This document shows, in pieces, positions 22,769 through 30,082 of a DNA stretch of 33,318 nt; position 1 is the first letter of the stretch; each line of letters starts with the position of its first letter. This stretch comes from Pseudomonadales bacterium. GTDB lineage: Bacteria > Pseudomonadota > Gammaproteobacteria > Pseudomonadales > Pseudohongiellaceae. Where the stretch lies: NCBI GenBank assembly GCA_022822865.1, contig JAJDYJ010000101.1, positions 1-33,318 on the forward strand. The letters run 5' to 3'. The position numbers were made by a program, and so were the translations under genes. The notes under the pieces are model-generated. The model was not told where the DNA came from. It saw only the letters and a program-made list of their open reading frames with translations, and searched no databases.

Positions 22769-24045
22769 ATCGTATCTATTACGGCTACTGGATCGTCGTT
22801 GCCGGGCTGATTACGCAGTTTATTGCCGTGGGCATGTCGAACTACGTCGCCGGGGCCTTTATGGTGCCGATGAACGACGAGTTCGGATGGACGCGGGCGG
22901 AATTCAGCTTCTCGCGCTCCCTGGGCCAACTGGTGGTGGCCTTTACCGGCTTCACGATCGGTTCGTGGATCGACCGCTGGGGCGGGCGGCCTTTCATTTT
23001 CGCCGGCGCGCTGCTGATGTCGGCGGCGCTGTACGGCCTGAGCCTGATTCAGACCTTGCCGCAATGGCTGCTGCTCAATGGAATCGTTCTCACCATCGGC
23101 AGCGCCATGATCGGCAGCCTGGTAATCAGTGTCTCCCTCGGCAAATGGTTCGTCGAGCGGCGCGGCTGGGCGGTGTCGCTGGCCGCGATGGGAATCTCGC
23201 TCGCCGGCATCGTGATTCAGCCGGTGGCCACGTTTCTCGTGGACAATTTCGGCTGGCGCGAGTCCTGGCAGATCCTGAGCCTGATCACCTTGTGTCTGAC
23301 CCTGCCGATGGCGGCTATCGTGCGCCGCCGGCCCGAAGATCACGGCCTGTTTCCCGACGGCAAGACGCAGAAAGACCTCGATCAGGGTCATGGCGCGGCC
23401 GCCCACGCGGACTTCGCGCGTTCCATGACCCGCGCCCAGGCAATGCGCACGAGCGAGTTCTACATCCTGGTCGTCGCATTCGGGCTGTTCCAGATTTCGA
23501 TCACGGTAATGCTGCTGCAGACGATCCCGCTGATGACCGACGCCGGTTATTCGCGCATGGTGGCCGCCGGCATGGTGCCGCTGGCTTCGCTGCCGGCATT
23601 TTTCAGCAAACCCTTCTGGGGCTTGCTGATCGACCGTTTCCAGCCCATGTTGCTCACCGCGGCGGGGGCCGTCATTACCGGGCTTTCGGTTATTTTCATC
23701 GTCATCACCATCGCCAGCGGCATGGACCTTCTCGTCTACGCCGGCTTTCTGATCATGGGCATCGGCTGGGGCGGCATGCTGCCCTTGCAGGAGGTGATCT
23801 GGGCCTCGTTCTTCGGGCGCCGCTATCTCGGCTCGGTGCGCAGCATGGCCTTGCCGTTTTCCTTCGGGCTGTCTGCTGTCGGCCCGGTACTCGTGGCCCT
23901 GTATTACGACATCGCCGGCGACTACAACCTCGCGCTCATCGCCATGGGAATCTGCAATCTCGCTTCGGCTTTTCTGCTGGTTCGTTTGCAGAACGAGACC
24001 GTAAACGGGGCGGATGAAGGACTTCCGTCCGCTACTGCAGACTAG
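22765..24045 (+). CDS. MFS transporter (monocarboxylate/OxlT-like)
   Basis: A 426-aa protein with about 12 hydrophobic helices in two halves split by a charged loop around 'RRRPEDHGLFPDGKTQKDLDQ'. 'YYGYWIVVAGLITQFIAVGMSNYVAGAFMVPMNDEFGWTR' at the start and 'IGSWIDRWGGRPFIFAG' (the MFS loop 2-3 motif) are typical of the monocarboxylate/oxalate-formate antiporter branch. The substrate is unknown, probably a small organic acid. Its ATG overlaps the pdxJ stop. The stop shares CTAG with the convergent tesA stop, so the two transcripts overlap at their ends. Confidence 0.9.
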   Translation: MNRIYYGYWIVVAGLITQFIAVGMSNYVAGAFMVPMNDEFGWTRAEFSFSRSLGQLVVAFTGFTIGSWIDRWGGRPFIFAGALLMSAALYGLSLIQTLPQWLLLNGIVLTIGSAMIGSLVISVSLGKWFVERRGWAVSLAAMGISLAGIVIQPVATFLVDNFGWRESWQILSLITLCLTLPMAAIVRRRPEDHGLFPDGKTQKDLDQGHGAAAHADFARSMTRAQAMRTSEFYILVVAFGLFQISITVMLLQTIPLMTDAGYSRMVAAGMVPLASLPAFFSKPFWGLLIDRFQPMLLTAAGAVITGLSVIFIVITIASGMDLLVYAGFLIMGIGWGGMLPLQEVIWASFFGRRYLGSVRSMALPFSFGLSAVGPVLVALYYDIAGDYNLALIAMGICNLASAFLLVRLQNETVNGADEGLPSATAD

Positions 24046-24677
24046 CCGCCGGCCTCGCGCAACATCGGTTCCAGCGCTGTCCAGACGTTTTCGAGGATGA
24101 TGGGCTGGGCTTCCGCCACCGGGTGAATGCCGTCGTCCTGCATCAGTTCCGGAGTTTCCGGGATGCCTTCGATGAGAAAGGGAAGCAGCGGCAGTTCGAA
24201 TTCTTCGGCCAGGCTGAAATAGTTCTCGTGGAAGGGCTCGGTGTAACGCGGCCCGTAGTTTGGCGGAATCCGGATGCCCGCAAGCAGCACGCGCCCGCCG
24301 TCCGCCTCGATCAGGCGGATCATTGCGGCGAGATTGTCGCGAATCGCCGCGACCGGGATGCCGCGCAGGCCGTCGTTGCCGCCGAGTTCGAGGATCACGA
24401 GTTCGGGGCGGTATTCCGCGAGCATCGCCGGCAGGCGTTCGAGACCGCCGGTGGTGGTTTCGCCGCTGACGCTGCCGTTGATTACCCGGTAAGCGGGAAA
24501 TTCCCGTTCGACCCGCTCGGACAGCAATTGCACCCAGCCCTGTTCCTCGCTGATGCCGAAGGCGGCGCTGAGACTGTCGCCCCAGACGAGCAGATTGCGC
24601 TGCTGGGCCGCGGCCGGAAGTGCGGCGAGCATGAACAGCGCGAGCAGCAGGACAGTTCTGGTAGAAACCGATTGCAT
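24042..24677 (-). CDS. tesA: Arylesterase / acyl-CoA thioesterase I (SGNH hydrolase)
   Basis: A 211-aa protein with a signal peptide (about residues 8-24, ending PAAA-QQ), then the SGNH blocks: 'LLVWGDSLSAAFGI' (29-42, nucleophile Ser35), the 'SVSGETTTGG' Gly block, 'LGGNDGLRG' (Asn block) and 'DDGIHPVAEAQPII' (Asp/His). This is the TesA/lysophospholipase L1 family, periplasmic with broad esterase and thioesterase activity. The ATG at 24677 begins the signal peptide. It is divergent from the ybbA-ybbP ABC pair, the same arrangement as in E. coli and many gammaproteobacteria. Confidence 0.94.
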   Translation of the reverse strand: MQSVSTRTVLLLALFMLAALPAAAQQRNLLVWGDSLSAAFGISEEQGWVQLLSERVEREFPAYRVINGSVSGETTTGGLERLPAMLAEYRPELVILELGGNDGLRGIPVAAIRDNLAAMIRLIEADGGRVLLAGIRIPPNYGPRYTEPFHENYFSLAEEFELPLLPFLIEGIPETPELMQDDGIHPVAEAQPIILENVWTALEPMLREAGG

Positions 24678-24772
24678 GGCTGGCGGATTCCGGACTTTCC
24701 CCACTGAATTGAACCGGTTAGCGCTTCTGTCGCGTAAAAGGACGTTAACCGGACCAGTACTTGCGTTTGCAC

Positions 24773-24778
24773 TATAAT
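24773..24778 (+). promoter_or_regulatory. Possible -10 box for the ybbA-ybbP operon
   Basis: A consensus TATAAT lies 36 bp upstream of the ABC ATPase ATG in the tesA-ybbA divergent region. No good -35 box is found at 16-18 bp, so this is tentative. Confidence 0.35.
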
Positions 24779-24814
24779 GACTGGCCCTCAAGGTAGCAAA
24801 CAAGCCGTGAAGAT

Positions 24815-25504
24815 ATGATCCGCACCTCGGGACTGACCAAGCGCGTGCCGACCAGCGAAGGCGAATTGACCATTCTCGAAGATGTCGATTTGCATATCGA
24901 ATCCGGCGAGTCGGTCGCCATCGTTGGCGCCTCGGGTTCGGGCAAGTCGACGCTGCTCGGCCTCATGGCGGGCCTCGATACCGCCACCTCCGGCGAGATC
25001 TGGCTCGACGGCCAGAAACTTTCCGATATGGACGAGGAACAGCGGGCGCTGTTGCGGGCGCGAACCGTGGGCTTCGTGTTCCAGACTTTCCAGTTACTGC
25101 CCAGCCTGACGGCGCTGGAAAACGTCATGCTGCCGATCGAACTGAAAGGCGATCCCGGGGCCGGCGCCAAGGCGCGTGAATTGCTCGACCGGGTCGGCCT
25201 GTCCGATCGCTGGCACCACTATCCCAACCAGCTTTCCGGCGGCGAGCAGCAACGCATCGCCATTGCCAGGGCCTTCGCCACCCGCGCCGGCATACTGTTC
25301 GCCGACGAGCCCACCGGCAATCTCGATACCGCCACCGGCGGCAAGGTTGTCGATGTGCTGTTCAACCTGAACCGGGAGTTCGATACGACCCTCGTGCTGG
25401 TAACCCACGATGAGCGACTGGCGCGCAAGTGCGGCCGCACGGTCAAGTTGGTGGCGGGCCGCATCGCCGGCGAGGAAGCCGCCGCGGAAGTTGCCCATGC
25501 CTGA
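24815..25504 (+). CDS. ybbA: ABC transporter ATP-binding protein, YbbA/LolD-like
   Basis: A 229-aa ATPase of the MacB/LolD subclass. Walker A is 'GASGSGKST' (38-46), the Q loop lies in 'VGFVFQTFQLLPSLTALENVMLP', the signature is 'LSGGEQQR', Walker B is 'ILFADEPTGNLD' and the switch His lies in 'LVTHDERLA'. YbbA pairs with the large permease YbbP; the system is mechanotransmission-like and its cargo is not firmly known. The divergent tesA gene supports the name. Its end overlaps the permease start by 8 nt. Confidence 0.93.
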   Translation: MIRTSGLTKRVPTSEGELTILEDVDLHIESGESVAIVGASGSGKSTLLGLMAGLDTATSGEIWLDGQKLSDMDEEQRALLRARTVGFVFQTFQLLPSLTALENVMLPIELKGDPGAGAKARELLDRVGLSDRWHHYPNQLSGGEQQRIAIARAFATRAGILFADEPTGNLDTATGGKVVDVLFNLNREFDTTLVLVTHDERLARKCGRTVKLVAGRIAGEEAAAEVAHA

Positions 25505-28142
25505 TGCCGCGCAGCCCGACGCCGCGCAACTGGGCGCGCACAGTCTGCTTATTGTCGCCTGGCGCCTGATGTGGCGCGATTGGCGCGGCGGCGAATTGCG
25601 GCTGCTGTTCCTCGCGCTGGTGCTGGCCGTCACCTCGGTTACGGGCATCGCGCTGTTTACCGACCGGCTCGAACGGGCGCTGATGCTGGAATCCGCCAAT
25701 ATGCTCGCGGCCGACCGGGTGCTGCACACCCGTGAGCCGGCGCCGGCCGAGATCAACGCCGAAGCGGTCCGCCGCGGTTTTCGCACCGCGGGCACCCTGT
25801 CGTTCACATCGATGGCGTTTTCGGACAGCGGCAATATGCTTGTCGCGGCCAAGGCGGTGAGCGACGCGTATCCCCTGCGCGGCGAAGTGATAACGACCCA
25901 GCGGCCATTCACCCGCGGTGCGCCCGTGGCGCATGGGCCGCCGCCGGGCGAGGCCTGGCTTGAATCGCGCGCCTTGCCGGCGCTGGGAGTCGAAGTCGGC
26001 GACCAGGTCTTCGTCGGCGAAACCGAATTGACCGTGGGCGCGGTGATCATCGCCGAACCCGACCGGGGCCAGGGCGGCATCGTCGACAACGCCGGCCCGC
26101 GGCTGATGTTGCACATGGACGACGTCGCCGCCACCAATGTCGTCCAGCTTGGCAGCCGGGTCAGCTACCGTTCGCTGTTCTCTCACGACGATTTCGATCA
26201 GCTCGACGAATTCGAACAATGGGTGCGCGACACTTTCGAAGGCAATTACTACATTCGCGACGTGCGCGAGGAAAGCGAGGAAGTCGCCGAGGCGCTCGAC
26301 CGCGCCGAGGGCTATTTGCTCCTCGGATCGCTTTTCGCCGTCCTGCTCGCGGGCCTGGCGATCGCCCTCAGCGCCCGGCGCTATAGCGAACGCCATTACG
26401 ACTATGTCGCGATCCTGAAAACCCTCGGCTGCACCTCGGGCCGCATCAGCGCGATCTATTCCCTGATCCAGTTGAAACTCGCGGCGGCGGCGGTGCTGCT
26501 CGGCTCGGTGCTCGGCTATCTCGTACACGAAGGCATCCTGCGCGCCTTGCAGGCGAGCTTGCAGGTCGACCTGCCCCCGCCCGGAGTCCAGCCTTACGCC
26601 GTCGGCGCCATGACGGCTTTCATCTGTCTATTGTCCTTCGCGCTGCCGCCGCTGCTCGCCCTGCGGGAAACGCCGCCCTTGCGGGTGCTGCGCAAGGATC
26701 TGACCCAGACGCGTTTCAGCGACCGCATCCCCTATGCTTTCGGCATCGGCGGCAGCATCCTGCTCATCTTGTGGTACAGCCAGGATCTCGTGCTCACCTC
26801 CCTGCTCGTCGCCGGTGTGGCGGGCACGGGACTGATTCTGTCCCTGATCTCGCTCGTGTTCCTGACTTCCAGCGGCTCGGCGGGAATGAAGGCCGGAAAC
26901 GCATGGAAACTCGCCATGACCGCCGTGCGCAGGCGGCGCCGGCAGAATGTGCTGCAGGTCATGGTGTTCTCGGTCACGATCATGTCGCTGCTGATACTGG
27001 GCCTGTTGCGCACCGATCTGATCGCCGACTGGCAGGCGCAATTGCCGGAAAACACCCCCAACCACTTCATGATGAACATCACCGGTTCCCAGGTGGACGG
27101 CATCGAAGCCTTCTTCGCCGATAACGCGGTCGACTCCAATGCCTTCTATCCCCTGATGAGCGCGCGGGTGCGGACCATCAACGGCAGCGAGCCCGAGTCC
27201 GAAGGCGAACCCGGTGAGAACGAACGCGGCGCCTCGCTGGTGGAAAACAATCAATTCGAAGAAGCGCCTGCCGCCGATGCCGAAGCCGCGCCGGGTTCGG
27301 GCGAATCGGCGGAAGACGAAGGCCGCAGGGTAAGAGGCCGGCTCAGCCGCCGGCAGGTCACCTGGGCGACCGACCTCCCCGTGGACAATCGCGTCACCGC
27401 CGGCGAATGGTGGCCGGAGAATTCCCGGCCGGGACTGATTTCGGTCGACGAAGAATATGCCGATTGGCTCGATATCGAAATCGGCGACACCATGGAGTTC
27501 GAGATCAACCAGCAGTTCGTCAGCGCCGAAGTCGCCAATTTCCGCTCGGTGCGCTGGGACAACATGCAGCCGAACTTCTTCATCATTTTCTCTCCGGGGA
27601 CCATCGACCATCTCGGCGGAACTTTCCTCTCCACGGTGTTGCTCGAAACCGAACAGAAACTGCTGCTCAACGATCTGATCCGGCAATTTCCCACCATAGT
27701 GGTCATCGAAGTCGACGCCCTGATCGAGCAGATCCAGAACATCATCGCCCAGGTCAGTTCCGCCATCGAATTGATCTTCGGCCTCGTGCTCGTGGCCGGG
27801 GCGCTGGTGCTGCTCGCCTGCGTCAGCGCGAGCCTTGACGAGCGTTTTCACGAAAACGCGATCTTGCGCACTCTCGGGGCGGGGCGCAAACTGATCCTGA
27901 CCTCCCTGTTGATCGAATTCACCTTCATCGGCATCGTCGCCGGCGTGATCGCCACGCTGGGCGCGGAAGGTGGGCTGTTTTACTTGCAGGAATGGGTATT
28001 CGAGCAGGATTTCAACTTGCATTACTGGGTCTGGATCGCCGGGCCGGCGGCCGGGGCCGTGCTCATCGCCTTCCTCGGCGTCAATTCCACCCGCAAGGTC
28101 GTCAACACCAGCCCCTTGACGGTTCTGCGCCGCGTGGTTTAA
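25497..28142 (+). CDS. ybbP: ABC transporter permease, YbbP-like (FtsX superfamily)
   Basis: An 881-aa permease with the YbbP plan: an N-terminal helix ('LLFLALVLAVTSVTGIALF', about residues 36-54) and a periplasmic domain, a four-helix FtsX-type core ('YLLLGSLFAVLLAGLAIALSARRY', 'DYVAILKTLGC'), a second block after 'MTAVRRRRRQNVLQVMVFSVTIMSLLILGLLRTD', and a repeated FtsX core at the C-terminus ('LIFGLVLVAGALVLLACVSASLDERFHENAILRTLGAGRK'). The second periplasmic domain contains a Glu/Ala/Gly-rich low-complexity insert (about residues 561-617), which looks like a species-specific linker. It starts 8 nt inside ybbA, so the two are translationally coupled. Confidence 0.93.
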   Translation: MPDAAQPDAAQLGAHSLLIVAWRLMWRDWRGGELRLLFLALVLAVTSVTGIALFTDRLERALMLESANMLAADRVLHTREPAPAEINAEAVRRGFRTAGTLSFTSMAFSDSGNMLVAAKAVSDAYPLRGEVITTQRPFTRGAPVAHGPPPGEAWLESRALPALGVEVGDQVFVGETELTVGAVIIAEPDRGQGGIVDNAGPRLMLHMDDVAATNVVQLGSRVSYRSLFSHDDFDQLDEFEQWVRDTFEGNYYIRDVREESEEVAEALDRAEGYLLLGSLFAVLLAGLAIALSARRYSERHYDYVAILKTLGCTSGRISAIYSLIQLKLAAAAVLLGSVLGYLVHEGILRALQASLQVDLPPPGVQPYAVGAMTAFICLLSFALPPLLALRETPPLRVLRKDLTQTRFSDRIPYAFGIGGSILLILWYSQDLVLTSLLVAGVAGTGLILSLISLVFLTSSGSAGMKAGNAWKLAMTAVRRRRRQNVLQVMVFSVTIMSLLILGLLRTDLIADWQAQLPENTPNHFMMNITGSQVDGIEAFFADNAVDSNAFYPLMSARVRTINGSEPESEGEPGENERGASLVENNQFEEAPAADAEAAPGSGESAEDEGRRVRGRLSRRQVTWATDLPVDNRVTAGEWWPENSRPGLISVDEEYADWLDIEIGDTMEFEINQQFVSAEVANFRSVRWDNMQPNFFIIFSPGTIDHLGGTFLSTVLLETEQKLLLNDLIRQFPTIVVIEVDALIEQIQNIIAQVSSAIELIFGLVLVAGALVLLACVSASLDERFHENAILRTLGAGRKLILTSLLIEFTFIGIVAGVIATLGAEGGLFYLQEWVFEQDFNLHYWVWIAGPAAGAVLIAFLGVNSTRKVVNTSPLTVLRRVV

Positions 28143-28175
28143 TTGCCCGGTCTTCCGATAGCCGCAAATTTGCCG

Positions 28176-28799
28176 ATGAGCAACTTCATGAAATTTCTCC
28201 CGCGAAACGCACTGGCCGCCGCCTTGCTGCTGCTTGCCGCGCCGGCCCTGTTCGGCCAGTCCCTGCAACAGGTCACCGCCGAGCGTTGCCTGCGCGGCGA
28301 TTGCGCCAACGGCGACGGCATGATGGAGTTCGACACGCCCTGGGGCAAGGGCAGCTACGTCGGAGGCTTTCTCGACGGCGAATTTCACGGGCAAGGCAGA
28401 CTGGAAATTCCCGTTTCCTTCGTTTCCGAGGAGATCTATACCGGCGAATGGGATCGCGGCCTGCGCGAAGGCCGCGGCAAGCACTGGAACGGCAGGGGCA
28501 ATCTGTACATCGGCCAATGGGAGGACAACAAGCGCCATGGCATCGGCACCTACGTCTTCAACCTGCCGGAATGGCGCGAGAACGAACACACCGAGTTCTG
28601 GTTCAAGGACAACACCGAAAATTACACCGGCGACTTCGTCGCCGACCACTATCACGGTCAGGGCACCTATCGCTGGGCCAACGGCACGAAGTTCACCGGC
28701 GGATTTTTCGCCAGCGAAAAACACGGTCACGGGACCTTCTTTTACGAGACCGGCACCGCGCGCCAGCAACTGTGGAATTTCGGCGATTTCGTGCGCTGA
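28176..28799 (+). CDS. Secreted MORN-repeat protein
   Basis: A 207-aa protein with a signal peptide ('NALAAALLLLAAPALFGQ', about 11-28) and several MORN repeats ('GSYVGGFLDGEFHGQGRL', 'YTGEWDRGLREGRGKHW', 'YIGQWEDNKRHGIGTYVF', 'YTGDFVADHYHGQGTYRW', 'FTGGFFASEKHGHGTFFY'). MORN repeats form beta-hairpin strips often linked to membranes or protein contacts; the role is unknown. Two Cys precede the repeats ('RCLRGDCANG'). Starts at 28176 or 28188 are both plausible and neither has a clear ribosome-binding site. It follows ybbP by about 30 bp and precedes pdxH by 29 bp on the same strand. Confidence 0.85.
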   Translation: MSNFMKFLPRNALAAALLLLAAPALFGQSLQQVTAERCLRGDCANGDGMMEFDTPWGKGSYVGGFLDGEFHGQGRLEIPVSFVSEEIYTGEWDRGLREGRGKHWNGRGNLYIGQWEDNKRHGIGTYVFNLPEWRENEHTEFWFKDNTENYTGDFVADHYHGQGTYRWANGTKFTGGFFASEKHGHGTFFYETGTARQQLWNFGDFVR

Positions 28800-28828
28800 G
28801 CAAGCAATCGAATCCGCGAGCGCAAAAA

Positions 28829-29467
28829 ATGAAGCTTGAATCGCAGCGCCGGGAGTATCTTTCCGGCGGCTTGCGCCGCGGCGACCTGGCGGCGGACCCG
28901 CTCGACCAGTTCGGCCGCTGGATGCAACAGGCGCTCGAAGCCGAGGTTCCCGACCCTACCGCCATGGCCGCTGCGACAGTCTCCGCCGACGGCCAGCCCA
29001 GCCAGCGCATCGTCCTGCTCAAGCATTTCGACGAGCGCGGTTTCGTCTTCTACACCAATTTCGAATCGCGCAAGGCGCTTGAGCTCGCAGGCAATTCCCG
29101 CGTCAGCCTGCTTTTCTTCTGGAACGCCATCAACCGCCAGATCAAGATCTGCGGAACAGCCGGGCGAATCGGCGAGGACGAGTCCGCGGCTTATTTTGCC
29201 GCTCGCCCACGCCCCAGTCAGTTGGCGGCGATGGCTTCGCGGCAGAGCCGCGTACTCGAATCGCGCGAGAAATTGCTGGCCGCATTCAGGGAATTCGATG
29301 AGCGTCATCGTGGCGCGGAAGTGCCGCTGCCGGAAGACTGGGGCGGCTATCGCGTCAACGCGCACGAATACGAATTCTGGCAGGGCCGGCCGGACCGCCT
29401 GCACGATCGTTTCCGCTACTCCGCCGGCGCGGCGGGCGACTGGATCATCGAAAGACTTGCGCCATAG
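28829..29467 (+). CDS. pdxH: Pyridoxine/pyridoxamine 5'-phosphate oxidase
   Basis: A 212-aa FMN enzyme that oxidises PNP or PMP to pyridoxal 5'-phosphate. 'MKLESQRREYLSGGLRRGDLAADPLDQFGRWMQQA' matches the family N-terminus, 'SQRIVLLKHFDERGFVFYTNFESRKALEL' binds FMN and substrate, 'ARPRPSQLAAMASRQSRVL' is the classic SQ-x-A-x-S-x-Q-S motif, and the C-terminus 'EFWQGRPDRLHDRFRY...GDWIIERLAP' is diagnostic. With pdxJ it supplies two steps of B6 synthesis within this window. A small AT-rich inverted repeat follows about 7 bp after the stop. Confidence 0.97.
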   Translation: MKLESQRREYLSGGLRRGDLAADPLDQFGRWMQQALEAEVPDPTAMAAATVSADGQPSQRIVLLKHFDERGFVFYTNFESRKALELAGNSRVSLLFFWNAINRQIKICGTAGRIGEDESAAYFAARPRPSQLAAMASRQSRVLESREKLLAAFREFDERHRGAEVPLPEDWGGYRVNAHEYEFWQGRPDRLHDRFRYSAGAAGDWIIERLAP

Positions 29468-29533
29468 CGCCCTGTCAAATTTTTGACGAATTTTGTTGCG
29501 CCCGACGAATGGAAGTGCTAACAAAGGAGATTC

Positions 29534-29605
29534 GTGGGGGATAACAATAAAAGGAAGTTACTGTCTGTCATATGGGGTTCGACACCCCACGTTCATAATC
29601 CATAA
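29534..29605 (+). CDS. Possible 23-residue leader peptide
   Basis: A GTG at 29534 preceded by AAAGGAG opens a 23-codon frame beginning VGDNNKRKLLSVIW and ending at TAA, 30 bp before the next gene's ATG. A 6-bp hairpin (TGGGGT/ACCCCA, 29573-29589) lies inside its coding end. A strong ribosome-binding site with a short frame and hairpin upstream of another gene fits a leader peptide that controls the membrane-protein gene, but length alone makes chance likely. No homology is recognisable. Confidence 0.28.
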   Translation: MGDNNKRKLLSVIWGSTPHVHNP

Positions 29606-29635
29606 TCAAAATCATGGAATTGTGGGAGGAACAAG

Positions 29636-29965
29636 ATGGGCAAGAAAATAGTAGTAGGGTTGGGTGTACTGTGCGCCATCGTCGAAGGCGTCGCCCCCGG
29701 AGTGGTTCCGGGCGATGCGCTGCCTATCGCGCTGGTCTTGCTCGGTCTTGTCTGGGGATACCTGGGAGTGGACGCGAACGATCCGACCATGCATTGCGCC
29801 CTGGTCGTAGCCGTTGGATTGACTGGTCAATCCGATGTGCTGGATCTTTTGCCCGCGGTAGGGTCATACCTGGACGCGATCCTTGGCGGCATCGCGATTG
29901 CGCTGTATTCGAGCGTCGCGACCCTGGCTACCGTCCGGATCATTGCACGCTTCACGGAAGAGTAG
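29636..29965 (+). CDS. Small integral membrane protein of unknown function
   Basis: A 109-aa, very hydrophobic protein with probably four membrane helices (about residues 4-20, 28-45, 53-65 and 79-103), few charges and a short C-terminal tail RFTEE. A strong ribosome-binding site (GGGAGGA) fixes the ATG. Gly- and Val-rich helices ('VVGLGVLCAIVEGVAPGVVPGDALP') suggest tight packing. I do not recognise a characterised family. It stands alone between pdxH and the convergent phosphofructokinase gene, with a long, possibly regulated leader and a cluster of hairpins behind it. Confidence 0.72.
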   Translation: MGKKIVVGLGVLCAIVEGVAPGVVPGDALPIALVLLGLVWGYLGVDANDPTMHCALVVAVGLTGQSDVLDLLPAVGSYLDAILGGIAIALYSSVATLATVRIIARFTEE

Positions 29966-29981
29966 GCCGGCAGGATAGCGA

Positions 29982-30045
29982 ACTCTTGCGCTCTTGCGAG
30001 CGCAAGAGTATTGCAGCTTAAGGAAGCTGCCTGTCATGGACAGGC
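29982..30045. terminator. Three adjacent perfect stem-loops between convergent genes
   Basis: ACTCTTGCGCTC-TTGC-GAGCGCAAGAGT (29982-30009, 12-bp stem), GCAGCTT-AAGG-AAGCTGC (30013-30030, 7 bp) and GCCTGTC-ATG-GACAGGC (30029-30045, 7 bp) follow one another with almost no spacing. They lie between the stops of the small membrane protein (plus) and phosphofructokinase (minus). No T run follows, so they may act as a bidirectional terminator, mRNA 3'-end stabiliser or part of a structured RNA. Confidence 0.6.
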
Positions 30046-30082
30046 CTTCGGGCTCCGACAGGCGGACAGGGGGTTTATTGTC

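Noticed and set aside
26628..28769. A very long open frame antisense to ybbP and the MORN gene
   Set aside because: GC-rich genes commonly leave the opposite strand open. Its translation has no domain signal, while the plus strand encodes a clear FtsX-type permease.
29573..29589. A hairpin that looks like a tRNA T-arm (5-bp stem TGGGG/CCCCA with loop TTCGACA)
   Set aside because: No matching acceptor, D or anticodon arms lie upstream and no CCA-type end follows. It also falls inside a possible short coding frame, so a tRNA or an att remnant cannot be supported.
29536..29630. Strings GGATAACAAT and GGAATTGTGGG resembling halves of the lac operator
   Set aside because: They are in the wrong order and too far apart for one operator, and no LacI-type regulator or sugar operon is nearby.
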